From: Drosophila persimilis
Taxonomy: Eukaryota; Arthropoda; Insecta; Diptera; Drosophilidae
DNA: 64,000 bases
Assembly: GCF_003286085.1 (NCBI RefSeq)
Contig: NW_020825298.1
Coordinates: 2,356,001-2,420,000 of the forward strand
Direction: 5' to 3'
The notes beneath the pieces are model-generated. The model was not told the origin of the DNA. It did no database searches and worked only from the letters and a program-made list of their open reading frames with translations. The stretch's first letter is position 1, and the number at the start of each line of letters is the position of its first letter. Both the position numbers and the translations under genes were made by a program. Of this stretch, positions 46,001 through 58,834 are shown one piece after another.

Positions 46001-49000
46001 TTTGTTCACTTTTTAGGGGAGAACCACAGAAGGAGAAGGATTTGGGAAAAGGTGGAGACAGAGTGTGAGCAAAAGGTAGAGAAACCGCAATCACAACGCC
46101 CCAAAGTCGGAGCCAGGCTCGGGCCTGTCGTCGTTTCGGTGGTAATACAAACGACAATTACAACTTGCCTTCGAATGAACGTGCAAACAGATGGACCGCA
46201 ATTCGATAGGCCACAGAGGGGTAGAGAAAGGAAAGGGTATATGCGTACTAGGGGCAAATCTGTGCGGTTAAACGCAAGTGTCAGCTGCCATTTTTGTGGA
46301 AAAAAGAACGAAGAAAGAAGACAGGGACAGGCACAGAGACAGTATCAAAGAGAGAGTCGGAGAATAAAGTGGAATATGCAAAAGGCAATAATTCTTGGAG
46401 CAAGTGTAACAAGAAAATAAGGGCAATGGCTGTGGCAGTGGCAGGGGCAGTGGCAGGGGCAGGGGCAACTGCAGGGAGAGACGTAATGAAAGCTGAAAGA
46501 AGCGGACTCTGCTGGAAATTGTGCAAGATGTCAGCATATGCAGTGAGGAGCCATAAAAAGTCGAGTCCTGTACTTTAGTAATGGACCATGGACCAAGGAC
46601 AAAAAACCGAGAGGCAGAGAGGCAGAGACGACACGAAAGGCGAGCAAAAGAAAGGAAAAGCCGTCCCAAGAAGTGGGAAAACGGATTTCCATAAGGCCCG
46701 AAGATAGATGACAGTTTGCCGGCCCCTTTTTGCGGTCCACCTTAGATTAGTGGCTCCGATAAGAATGGGGGGAGAGCAAAAACATTAAGACAAATCTGCA
46801 GTTAAGCAAGTCTGTTGCATAAGCAAATTGAACGAGCAGGAGCTGCAGAAGATCCCGGCAACCAATCAGAGCCGGCACAGCCCAGCCTCCATAAGTAGAG
46901 CGCCGCTCCATGTGTGCCCAGACCGGCCAAGACATTCTCAAGAGTATTACGAACAGAATCCAGTGTGCAGCAAATGATCAACCATGGACAAAAGCTGACG
47001 TACGACAACAGGCCGGGCCGCCGGGCCCCTCGGTAATGCCTGCAAATCGCCTGATTATGGACTTAGGGCCAGCCAGCCACACACACACACGTCCTGGTCC
47101 TCGCTCTGCCGCTGGACACGGATGTTGTTGATGAGCAAGGACCCGGCGCAGAGCAAGTGGCTCCATCGCTCAGCACTCATGTTGAGTTCTGTTGCTCAGC
47201 AGGATTTGCATGGCATTGCAGCCTTCTGGCCCGTGTCCTTCTTTTTATCCTTCCTTGGATTTCTTGCTGTGACTTGGCGCCAGCCATGTACAAATCTGTG
47301 CCAGACATCCTTGTACATGTGCACGTCCATGTACACGTCTTTGTGTGCGTTTCGGGCGGACTAAAATCATAGTCATGCCCATGAATATCCCTAACTGATT
47401 ACATGCTAGAAAGCTTATAAAAACAAGGACAGACCCAGCGACAATGGCACAACAGCTGCTCCGAATGCAGGCTAATATCCATTGGCTCTGGCCGGGCTGG
47501 GCTGGGGCCTCGTCCTCGTCCTCGCTCCTCGCTCCTGTCCCTGGCATGTCTCTGTCTTGACTTTTCTGTAAGCCAGAGTGCAGAAATGTTGTTCGCTCCA
47601 AGGAAAATGCAGCTGCCGGGCTTCCTTGGGGCTGAATTTAAAATAAATAAATATATTCGGTCGAACGGGCAGAAACATCAACATACGGCAAAAGTTGAAT
47701 ATTGATACGAGGAAATATATTAATTAATATACAGCATAACAGAGCAGGCTCGAAATTGGATTTTTAGTTTTGGGAGCTCTGTTATTTTTTGGTCTTTTTT
47801 CGGAGCCAGAACCAGAACCAGCCGATCAGAGCTTTGTAGCTGTGGAAATTCTCTGCCCAAAATTGTATTAAATTCTGAGAAATATATTACTACAGAGTTC
47901 ATAGTTCATAATATGGCAACTGATGTTTTCCCGCAGAGCTAATGGTGCATTCTTTTGCAATTAATGTGCTAGGGAGCCCAAATTGCGGCCCACCGAGAGC
48001 TTTATTTAATTTCAAGGCAATTAAATGCGAATGCCATTCGTTTTGTTCTTATTTTGCGGGCGAAAAGGCCGGGCCCTGAAGACCACTCGACCGCCGAATG
48101 AGTGGCGGGGCACTCGAGTGCCAAACCACTTTGCCCACAATTACGCGCGTTTAATGAACGGCAATTGGGCGACCACAACAAGTTGAAAATTATGCCCCAT
48201 AATGGTGGCAGAGGCAGGCCGATGACGACGGCGATGACGATGACAGGGAATGAATGCCACTGACAGGTGGCTCCAGCTCTGGCTCTGCCGCTCACTTCGG
48301 TTTACCCCCCCCATGTTTTTTACACCCACACATGGCCTGTCGCGGCCAAGTCTTTGAGGGCCGAGTGCCATAATGTAGCCAATTAATTATTTGACCAGAC
48401 TCTGGGCCGCAGGCGCATTGACTGACAGCTGGCCGTATGATTATTGTTCCCAGAGAGAGTCCTGCATATGCTGCATGTCCTGCATGTCCTGCAGGCCGCG
48501 TCCTGCATCCGCCATTCTGCAATCAGCCTGTCCTGTTGAATCCTTGGCGCAGTGCGTGATTTATATTTTTAATATGGATTGCTTTCATTATGCATTTTTC
48601 ACAATTTTCTCTGCACTCTCCCTGGGTCCCTGCTGCTGCTGTTGCTGTTGGCGCGGTCAGTAATTGTAATTTCTGTTGTTTAAAAATTTATGACCATCAA
48701 TGCCGCCCGAAGCTGTAGGTGAAGCAGCACCAAAGGACATGGATCCACCACCCCCCCACACACCCCCCACCCCTGTGCAGTGTGAAGTGGGTGCAAAAGT
48801 GGCGCAAAAATAATTGCATTTTCCTCTTACCTTATGAGAAAATTGAAATTGCATATGGGGCAAAAATTCACAAGCAAAAGAGAACGAAAAAAGCTGAAAA
48901 ATATATTAAGTGCAGGACAGTTCATTGGTTGAGGGGGGGTGTGGAGCGGGGGAGGGGGGAAATTCGGCAAGAGAGAAACTGTTGATTTCAGCACACGCCT

Positions 49001-50002
49001 GGTATTAATTAAGATCCAACTCGAGCTCCGAGTGGACCGGGGAAAAGCATCTGGAAAATGGGGGCCAAAGCCCTGAACTTTCCGCACAAGTTACTTAATG
49101 CTCCCAGATCCGTGATCCCAGTTCCCTCTTCCCTGTTCCCTGTTCCCAGGTAAACTCTCACTTCATCAAACTTATTAAATCCTTGGATGATTCGCTCGGC
49201 GGATAAGCCGTTGCCTGTTAACATCATTAGACGCTCGCTCCCTGTCTATCGGGTCGCAAAAGTTTCCCCTGGGCAAAATCAAAATAAATAAAATCGCATA
49301 ATAAAAATTGAAGTGTGCAAAGTTTGCGACGTGATAACTATGTGTGCCAGGGATTTCCAGCTAAACTTCAGCCATATTCTCGGGCTCTGGGCTGGGGTTG
49401 GGGTAGGGGTTGGGTTTTGGCCAAGGACCTTCGACACAGTTAACGACGTGCGACAGGTGAGAGCGAAAACGCTAGGGGAAAAGCACAAAAAATCTCAATA
49501 AATTGGCAGTAAGCGCTAAGCAGACAATTACTTGGGGATTAGCGTCACACTTGGGGAGAACTTGTTGGGGGGGAATCGAATGCGATTCAAACGAGAGTTC
49601 CGAGAAGAAGGAAAATTATGATTAAATTGCATGACTACTCTTTTGCCAGTGTATCCACTGATTGTTCAAAGTTCTTTCTCATGTTATCCCCCCCTCAGGG
49701 ACCCCGCCTCGGACCCCACTCAAAGGTAATTCAATTATATTCTGTGGATCCATTCCGCTTGACCTTTACAAATGCATTCTGCAGTCCGAATCAAACAGAG
49801 TCCTGTGTATTTCTTTAGTCCCCTGTCCAAGTCTTCACTTGCTTCGCCCCTCCCTACGCTTTTGTCCCCGAACAGTGCAGAAAGAGAGACTATTTTCGCT
49901 CTTTATCTCGGCCATGACATGATTTATGTGCAGCTATTTTATCTGCTATGTGCACACAGAGTAGAATATTCGAATATTTTGCCACAAAAGAAGCCGGGTC
50001 CT

Positions 50003-50040
50003 GCTGTCCCGCTGTCCTGCTGTCCTTCTGTCCCGCTGTC
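50003..50040. repeat. CTGTCC(N)G minisatellite
   Basis: Five or six units of CTGTCC, CTGTCCCG or CTGTCCTG in tandem with variable spacing. Confidence 0.75.
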
Positions 50041-50361
50041 TAGAGCCAAAAACACAAAGCCTTCCAGCGTTTCACCTTCTGCAATAACCAAGATGCAGCA
50101 CACCCTGAGCTCCTCTGTGCGGTTGCATATGCACTAAAGTCCATATTATTTAAAATATGCATAAATTGGACTTTAAAATTTCAACCTGAGGCAGCTGCCT
50201 AGCCCTCCCCTCGCCGCCCCGCCCGCCTGTCCGTCGTATGCATTTCCCATACAATATACATGTATATCTGTGCCCCAGAGCTAGAGAGAGAGAGACTTGA
50301 TATGCGAAAACTTTGGGCAGCTTAACATGCTGCTGCCTCGGGGGCCAGCATTTGTTGTCTT

Positions 50362-50390
50362 TTACCCAAAGAGCAGGGTATTATAAGTTT
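50362..50390 (+). other. TACCC...GGGTATTATA hairpin stub
   Basis: TTACCCAAAGAGCAGGGTAT followed by TATAAGTTTG resembles the opening of several DINE-1-like elements (TACCC, short loop, GGGTATTATA). The following sequence does not continue the family clearly, so this is a candidate eroded end. Confidence 0.4.
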
Positions 50391-52129
50391 GCGATGGAGT
50401 CTGTCATAAATACAGGCAACCTGTGCCCCAATGAAAGTCACGAAACAGTTGAGTAGTCAATGGACATGTTTAAAGCTTCATTGTCTAGAGATTAATATTC
50501 AAGAGCATTCAGCCTTCGAGTACGAGTATCTCCAGAGCCGGACTCTCTAGCCCGCTGCTGCTCGACCGATCAAAAAACCATACTTTTCGGTAATTACTGT
50601 TTGCCCATCTCAACTTTAACTACTTTTGGGTAATTAAACAACGTCCGGAAAGTTTATTAATTCTTTTGTCAGCCTCTGTACTCGTTTCACTTTTTTGCAT
50701 AGACTTGCCGCCTGTCTCGGCAGTCTCGGCAGGTGTTTTTGCTGGGGCGCTAAAAAAACTTCCACAAGCACACACACACACATGCAGAGTGTATATATAT
50801 GTATACAGAGTGTATATGTATGTGTGTACAATGGACGTGTAATGCGAGATTCAAGCATAACTTTTTGGGACTCGCACAAAACCCAAATATAACCAGCATG
50901 AAACATTTGAGGCAACGACTACGAGATACCCGTGAAAGTATTTCCTGGGAATACCCATTTTATGTACAAAGAAGTAGGAAAAAGGGTGTGTTTGAAGGAT
51001 AGATAATTATCTAAGAACAGATCTGGGTAGAAAGTGGATTCCATGGACCCCCAAAGTTGTGGCTCTACAGCCTCTCCCAGGCCTAAACTGTGGGCACTTC
51101 CCATAACTAGTCTTTGTATAGATTCCGCCCATCGCAAACAACATACCCTCCTGTGCCACGAATCCAGGGTACCCACTAGTATTATACCCAAAGGGCTGCA
51201 ATGCTCGTTCTGGAGCTGGGATATTTTTGTTTTCCTTCTGCGGGGCACACACACACACAGGCAGGCACTCGAGAGATTTTGGCATGTGGCATGTGGCATA
51301 TGGCAATGTATATATGACAACGACTACTTTATGGCAGGTGGGTCGGAGGGGGGGCTGCCGCTGCCGCTGCCGCTGCTCCTTTGGCGGCGCACGTTGAGTT
51401 GTGTGGCTTAACGGGAATAACAAAAGTTCCCTTTTGCTCACTAATCCATTTGCTTGCCCCTCACGCATTAAATGCATTAAGTTTTTCCCAGCGAAAGTTT
51501 TCCACGCTATTCCACGGTTTTTCTTTATATTTTTTTTAATTGAATTGTATGGGCGGCAAGCAGCTGTTCGTGGGCGTGGCAGGCTCTTTGTTTGCACTTG
51601 AAACTACTCGTATTTGCACACTGCTCGGCACGACTCGCTCTCCCTCGCTTCCGGGTTTGAGTCCGTGTCTGTGACTGTTTCATGTGGAAAAATCTAATTA
51701 CTTGCCTGCTGTTTAACCAGCTCCGGGGTTAAGGGACGGGACGTTAAGGACTCAGACAGCTTCCTCTACAAGCACACACACACATACATATGCGGCTATA
51801 TTTTGTTTGTTTTTATTACTGGCAGAGCGTGCTACGTGGCGTATGCGTAATATATGCAGCATGCGCCTACGTGGACACGATGGGAACGGGGTGGAGCGGG
51901 CTGGGCGGAGCCTTCCGCTCTCGGGAGATACATTAAGTGCTTATAATTGGAACGAATGCACGCCCTGACTTATGATGTTTACACATGACTTACAAATTGT
52001 TAGCGTCGTTCGACTGCTGCCCGTGCATCTGGCAGGCTGGCAGCGATGCGGTGGCGCTAATGGCCATGGCTTGGAGCTGCCACGTCGGCCACGTCTGCCA
52101 CTGGCAGCATTTGCCTTGGATCGGCTTAC

Positions 52130-52253
52130 CTCAACATATTTGTCATGCACTTGAGCACGTCGCCGTTTGCGGTGCGGCAAGGAGCTGTGGATGCTGTGGA
52201 TGCTGCGGCTGCAGCGCGCGCGGCAGGAAGGAAGTGCGATTCAGCGGAGAGTG
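52130..52253 (-). CDS. Candidate internal exon (speculative)
   Basis: On the minus strand, GGCTGCAG|CACTCTCC is a possible acceptor (a CTAAT branch-like word lies at 52268-52272, but only about 14 bases upstream and with no polypyrimidine tract), and TTGAG|GTAAGC at 52129 is a good donor. The 124 bases between them are open for 40 codons in one frame, giving an alanine-rich stretch and then ANGDVLKCMTNML. The ending is protein-like but no family is recognised, and the GC-rich alanine part is typical of non-coding GCAGCA repeats. Low confidence. Confidence 0.15.
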
Positions 52254-53779
52254 CTGCAGCCGTGACTATTAGCGCCGTAATCCGAGCTTAGCTTGCATTC
52301 AGCATGATAATCCAAAGAGGAGTAAGAGCCTTCCAACGAGATGCTGTCGATATTCTGTACAGATTTATTGGTATGCTTTTTTGGAAGAAATCCAACCAGT
52401 GCCCCATTTCCCCTGAATTTAGTTCCCCAAATCCCTTCCTGTTGCATGCCCCCATCGAGTAATGCAGCGGAAAAGTACTTCTCGCCAATTAAGCAAATGT
52501 TGTAGGCCTTCCCCCGACCCCCCGAATCCATAATCCATTCTCCTTTGTAGAGCAGAAACTTCAGAAAGTCCACAGCATAAAAGTCGACTCAAACGGTCGC
52601 AAAAAAGTATTTCTCGGAAAGTTTTGCGCAGAAATTCCATTGAGATCAATTTGAGAAAATTGCATTTGCCAGAACTTCCTCAAAGTCGGCGGGAAAAGTC
52701 GCCGACAGGCGCTTTAAAATTAAACAAAATTCATGGTGCCAATTAGCAAGGACTTAGCCACGCTGCTGGGCGCAAGGTATTACGAATTCATGACTTCCAA
52801 TTATTACGTATACGCACTGTGCGACGTTTGCTCTTTGTCCGCGCGTTGCCTGCGACGAGAAGCCACACGAGGCAAGTCCTGGACGATATATCAAAACATT
52901 TTAAGCTAAATTTAAATTAATTATAGCAGAGTTTCGCTGCCAAGGCAACGAACGCCAGCTTCCAGCGGGAAAATTAATTACATGCAATAGCAACAAAGTC
53001 GCTGTTTGGAGTCGATGGAGAGCTGCTGGCAGGCTGCTGGCGGGCTCTCCTGCCACTGCTGCCCCAAAATCAACACTCAAAGCAAACTCCGAGAACCAAG
53101 ATTGGGGCGGGAAAACAAGAAAAACGCCGGCAAATTACTTTCCAAGGGGACCATACACTGGGGAAGGGACTTAAAAAGAACTCGGGATGGGGACTCACTC
53201 CGCCAGGACGCTGCGACGCTGAGTGAATGTTGTCAAGTGCTCTGTTTATTTTCGCCCTGCATCAACATTAGAAATCAATTAATTTCGCTTTTATGCCGAG
53301 GGGAAATCAATAAAAATCAAAACAAATGTTGCGCACTTCCTACTTTTTATTGTCCTTTTTGGCAAATTATTTCAGCCTCAATGGCTTTTCAGAGCAAGTT
53401 CTAGCATCAATGAATAATTTATTGAATATATGTATGTATTTCTTTGGCTGAACTTGAAATTTTCACAGAGATTTGTGTTATTTAATTTACTTATTTAAAA
53501 AATATTTAATAAATCAATGGAAAAAATTAAATTGAATTGATTGAAAATCGCCAGCTGTTATCTATGTCATTTTGCCGCATTTATGTAGTGTCAATTAGTG
53601 TCCATAAAAATGCTTCATTCGGTTATATTTTTGCTTGATTTGCTTTGCGAGTATTTTAAATTGAATCTAGAATAAATTGCTTACCGAATTGTATCGTTTT
53701 TCTGGCCGTACTCGCAGGGGTAATCCGAGCTGTCCGTGTTTTAATGCCGTGCATTTAATTAAAGCACTTAATTCACCTT

Positions 53780-53814
53780 CGCACTCGCACACACTCGCAC
53801 TCGCACTCACTCAC
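53780..53814. repeat. CACTCG hexamer repeat
   Basis: Five CACTCG/CACTCA units. Confidence 0.82.
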
Positions 53815-54235
53815 AGATGCAATATTGTGGCATCAACATTTGTATGCTCTACGCAGGGGCCTCGAATGTTGCAAGAGCCCAAATCAAGTAAGCATTCCTC
53901 TATGTTGGGTGACGGGATTAATTTATATATCGCTATTATTTTAATGCATGCTCAATTAAGCGAGACCAGATCCAATCGTATTTTGTGGAACTGAGAACTG
54001 GGTAATGCATTTATGCCATCGATTTATTGCCGTTTGCCGTTTTGAAACTTTGCCATTTGCTATTTATTGCATTTTATATGCGCTCCGCCATTTTGTTGTC
54101 AATGAAATTTGCTTCGATTTTCGATCGGAGTTCAATTTTTTCCGCCGATTAACACAGATTTGGGTCAAACGCCAGACAATCGCAGTTCTGCGATTATGGA
54201 TTGTGCATAGATTTTAGCCGCAGATTTTAATGGCA

Positions 54236-54260
54236 GACACACACACACACACACACACAC
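54236..54260. repeat. (CA)n microsatellite
   Basis: Twelve CA units. Confidence 0.94.
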
Positions 54261-55617
54261 TCGCATACACAGATGGTCGGGCTGCTTTTGATTAATTTGA
54301 ATCACTTTTTGTTTTGCCTTTGAATATATGTATGTATTTTTGTCATGCAAAATTCTATTATAATTTTTTTGTTGATCCCACAAACTATTCGATTGGTTAA
54401 TTTGATTTATTCGCAGCATTCATCTGGCCGGGGAGTTCACTTTTTCATTCGGTTGTACAATGAAAAGATATAATCGTTTAATACGGAATTTATTGCGGCT
54501 ATTTGCTGGGTTATTTATTGAATTTCTTTTGATGCTCGCGCCACTAATAAATTTCGATAAATCTCTATTGTGATTCTTTATTTGTGGAATATTTATTTTA
54601 ATTTTTCGGTGTATATTTTGATGAGTTCACGAAGTGTATTTTCTTTTGAAATTTTGATTTATTCTGTCTCGCATTTGCATTTGAGCTTCATTAGTATTTT
54701 GATTTGTGTTTCGCCTTCCAACTTCCTTGGCAATATCCTCTATAGGGTCACAGAGCCCCTACCAGGACTGCGGCCAATGCTAATTAGTGGACCGGAGTGC
54801 TGCCACCGGTTTGACATTTAATTTGAGGCACGACCGTCCATCAAAGGAGGCTGTGGGCGGAGGTGGAGGTGGAGGCGGTGGAGCTCTGGCAACAAGTCGA
54901 GCACTAAACACACACTTTGTGGCGCTGCGTGTGAAACGATTTTTGCCACTTGCTCTCTCCTTCAATTTGATTCGATTTGGCTTTGATTATCGCCGGGCTG
55001 GGCGCTGACAGGTCTGTCAATTATGGGACACTTGAGTTAGCACCAATGACGGGGAAAAAACAAACAGAACGGAATATTCGCCGGTAAATCACGACGATTG
55101 CACGCGCCTCTGTGGAGTGTGGAGTGGATGCTTGGGACGACACGGCCCCTGTCTCGAGGAAGGTGTGTGTTCTGCACGCTAACAGCAACGCCGCCTGACT
55201 GACGATGGGATGCTGGCGTCAACGGCTTCGGAGTTGCGGCATCCATCCAACAGCCATCCGTATCTTGGTCAATGTTAACAGCCGAATGCCGACAGTCGAG
55301 TTGTTTGTGGATTCCATTGGGCAGTGCGCATGTCGCGGCTCTCCCCGTTCTGGCCCGATTCCCTTCGGCTGACACACATTCCGGCCGTATCTGGCGTATT
55401 GTTGTAGGTTAGTGCCTCGCCAACCTTAAAGCCGACTCGGGGATCGAAGTGAGGCCAGTCCCCAGTCCACAGTCCCCAGTCCCTGGGTGCATTACTTAAT
55501 ATGCTCGGCACCTTTGCCAGGATTCATTTCATGCTCTCGCTCTCGCCCTCGGCTTGGACTTAGCATGGCATAAATGATTTATATGGTGTTAGCACAAGTT
55601 TTCATTCATCTTTAATT

Positions 55618-55653
<36 letters not shown>

Positions 55654-55654
55654 C
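55618..55654. repeat. (CAGG)n tetranucleotide microsatellite
   Basis: Nine perfect CAGG units. A second, shorter CAGG/GGCA tract lies at 56527-56550. Confidence 0.93.
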
Positions 55655-57064
55655 CCTTTGCCCACAGAACACTAAGAGCGACCCACACGTCTCGCCACAT
55701 TTAACTGCAGGTCAGTGTGATTTGTACATTTGTCTGGAGTGTTCCCCGGGTTCGAGTTCGGACTGGTTTCCTCTGGACAGCTGCAAATTCATTTATGTTA
55801 ATTTCGCTTGGTTGGACTTCTTGGCCGCAAAAACCAGTGTCGAGGCCAGAGACAGAGCCAGAGACGGAGTCGGAGGCAGACACATTAACTATGGCCTCTG
55901 TTTGCTTGTTTTATGTGCGGCTCGGCTCTGCTCTGCTCGGGTCGGTTGTGTTTCTGTCAACACACAACGTTGCGTATGCGTTATTTTAATGAGGTTTTCC
56001 TTGTGCCTTGAGGATTAGTTTTATGATTGGGCATATTAGTCAGGACCCTTAACGCGGCACATGGGCTGTCGACATCAAATGCTTAATTATGCGTTCAGCC
56101 TTAGAATGAAATATTCACTAGTGCCAACAGCCGAGTCGAGTGGCAGTCAGCTTTAAGTCCGACAGCCTTGAAATACTTCCCCCACCCACGACTCGGACTT
56201 ATACGAGCTCCCAGCGGAAATGTACTGCTGTCTCCTGAGCCAAATCCATTGTGATCCAGTGCACACTCCGACTGGCAGCACTCCGTTGAAATGCGCATTC
56301 ATAACTCAAAATGGCACACTAATTTACGCCAGACTTATTATCTCTCCAGTGGCAACATGCTGCCAGGTTCTAGGACACCCCAACACCCCCGCCTTTGTGA
56401 CAGGACGGGACGGGACAGCGGGAGGCGTCGAAACAGGTCGCCCTGGCATCGGTGCAGCCACTTGGGCCCAGGCAAATACATTAACAATCGGATACACTGA
56501 GGGGCTGTGACATAATGGGCGACACGGGCAGGCAGGCAGGCAGGCAGGCAGCCAGGGGACTGCTGTCTGAGCAAGATACAGAAGTGGATGCCGGAGCACG
56601 TGAGCGCCAAATGCGTTCACCTCGCGGAGGACAGAACAGAACAGCGACACCCAGACCCAGACACAGACACAGGCACAGACACCGCCACCGACTCAGATAC
56701 AGATAGACAGACAATGCAGTCATGCTACTGTGTCGCCTCTTCATCCTCCATATTATATATCTGTGCGGCGGTATGTAAAGGAGGCGTGGCATGCTACAAC
56801 AGCTGCCAGAAAAGCGGGAAAACTGTCGCCAGATGGAAATGAAGAGCGAATACTCTTTGTTCAGGTGAAAGTTTGCCATGAAACAGGAGTTCCCATGGAA
56901 GATTACGTCTTAAAGTTTGGTAATTTATAAAGAATAATGTCCTCGGGGTGGAGATATGTAAGTCTCTAAGCTGTCCAGTTTCTGGTGAGACTCTGTTTAC
57001 TTTTGCATCATAACAAATATAACTGCAGAATCAGAAACATTCACCTTGTCTCTTCCGTTGCCAT

Positions 57065-57093
57065 GCCCCTGCCCCTGCCCCTGCCCCTGCCCC
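57065..57093. repeat. (CCCCTG)n repeat
   Basis: Five CCCCTG units; G-quadruplex-capable on the minus strand. Confidence 0.9.
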
Positions 57094-58800
57094 AAGCGTG
57101 TCCGTGCAGGTGTGTTTTTTTTATCATTTGAATGCCGCAGACGCCACTGGGGCGAGCAGAAAGAATAACGCCAACCTAATCTCATCTCCAGACCGGGCTC
57201 CAGACCGGGGCTCCTGGCTTTATTTACACTTGAGCGAATTGTTGCGCATTTGCGAGGCTGCCATGCGATGGAAATAAAGATGAAACCCCCTTCGTCGGCT
57301 TGGTGCCGCACAAATGAGCGTTTTGGGGCTGGAACTGGGCGACGTTGCCAGGCAACAATGATGTACGCGCCTCGGAAAAACAACAATCAAATGGAGAACA
57401 ACAGCAACAGCGACAACGACAGAGATAGAGACAGATGCAGAGACAGAGACAACGACAAGGACAACGCCCTGTTGTCTTGCTGGAAGGTAAGACCATCTGA
57501 GGCTGCAGCAAATGAGTTGCCGTTTGATTTTCAATGGCATATGGCATATGTCATGTGTCCACCAGACACCCCCCCTCCCCCTCCCCCTCCCCGCCACAGA
57601 CACCCGTGCAGAATGTGTGATGTGTGTCGCGTGATTTGAATTGAAGATGTTATCGCAAATGTGCATTAATTTGTCAGGGTCTCGGCAAATGTGCATGCTA
57701 AACCCCGAAATTTGTCTGCGACAGCAGCCAAACGCGTGAATAATGAGTGACTGAGTGGAATACCATGTCCCTACACTGATTGCGAATTGTATCTGGCTCT
57801 GTGTCTGCGATAAGTGAGATGGATGCAGGATGACACATATGATTCTTGCCAGATTCGCTGGGGGGGCGGCAGGGGCAGCCTATCAAAACGTAAGGATGAA
57901 TATTTCATGGGAAAAGAAAGATTGATCTGATTAGGAGTTCTCTGGGTATAGGTGAGAGGGATAAAAGATACATTTAAAATCCCTTTAAGGTGCCCCTAGG
58001 ATCCCTTACATTATGGAGCCCTGTTATCCCTGCTTTTGAAGCATTATTCCCCCGCTCCACTCTCCACGCTCCACTCATTATTATCAGCGGCCTGCTAAAA
58101 ATCCGAGTTTATGACCTGTAAAAGTTCTACGAGTTTTGTTTCCCTTTTTCACCCATTACCTAATTTTTATTTTCAATTTTTTGCTGCTGCTCTTCAATTC
58201 GAAAGAATCTTTCTTCCCTTTTGTGCTTGGCAGGCAATAAAAATATTTGAATGCAACATTTTTTCCGTTTTCTCTCATTTCACGGCAACAGCCGCCGCAT
58301 GGCCCCCATGGCCCCCGTGGCCAGCCCATTAAAGGACTGGAGAGCAGGTGAAAAAAAGCAGCCAACACAATATATCAAGAGGTGGAAATGCGGGCGGGAG
58401 AGGGATCTAATTTTTGGGATATTTTCTGGTGCTGAAGTTTTTGGAGTTGTGTCGAAACCGGCAAGGGGCTGCCCCTTGTCCGGTAAATGCAAATGGCGAA
58501 CGTGGCCATAAACTAATTGAATATTTTGGGGCATTATCTATGCCATTTATTGTTTGAGTTTCGCCTGGCTGGGTTTCATTTTCGGAACCGACCAGGAAGA
58601 GGGATCCAGGGATCCAGGGATCCAGCGATTTGGATGGGCGGTGACCAGACGGACCTGCGGAGAGGCAAAGGACGAGGGAGAAACCTCTAACGAAATCAGT
58701 GCTGGCTCCTGATTTTATTTATTTATTTATTTATTCCCATCCTCCCTCCTTCGCTTTCCGCCCCCTCGCACGTTTTTTACTACTTCTGGCTCCTGCCTCA

Positions 58801-58834
58801 GTTCCGTTCCGTTCCGTTCCGTTCCATTCCGTTT
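58801..58834. repeat. (CCGTT)n pentanucleotide repeat
   Basis: Six CCGTT/CCATT units. Confidence 0.9.

Larger units (their letters stand above)
46001..51600. other. Non-coding stretch
   Basis: No gene is supported. Features are a GGCAGT/GGGGCA repeat at 46430-46470, a TCCTCG/CTCCTCG tract at 47510-47535, an ATGTACACGTCC-type repeat at 47310-47340, a GGGGTT repeat at 49390-49415, a CTGTCC/CTGTCCCG repeat at 50003-50040, a hairpin TACCC...GGGTA at 50364-50382 and (TGCCGC)n at 51356-51374. The 196-codon minus frame at 51007-51597 contains repeat-derived runs and no known domain. Confidence 0.65.
51601..55617. other. Non-coding stretch
   Basis: No gene is firmly supported. It contains CA/CT tracts, a CACTCG repeat at 53780-53814, (CA)n at 54236-54260, a GGTGGAGGC repeat at 54856-54880 and AT-rich sequence at 53400-53700. 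The candidate minus-strand exon at 52130-52253 is listed separately. A 110-codon minus frame at 52241-52573 just upstream of it looks protein-like in composition but is unrecognised. Confidence 0.6.

Noticed and set aside
51007-51597. 196-codon minus-strand frame
   Set aside because: Contains repeat-coded Gln-Arg runs and no recognisable domain; roughly one such frame is expected by chance.
57250-57639. Asp/Arg-rich frame ending at a GGAAG|GTAAGA donor-like site
   Set aside because: The charged run is encoded by a GACAGA simple repeat and the upstream part has no coding character.
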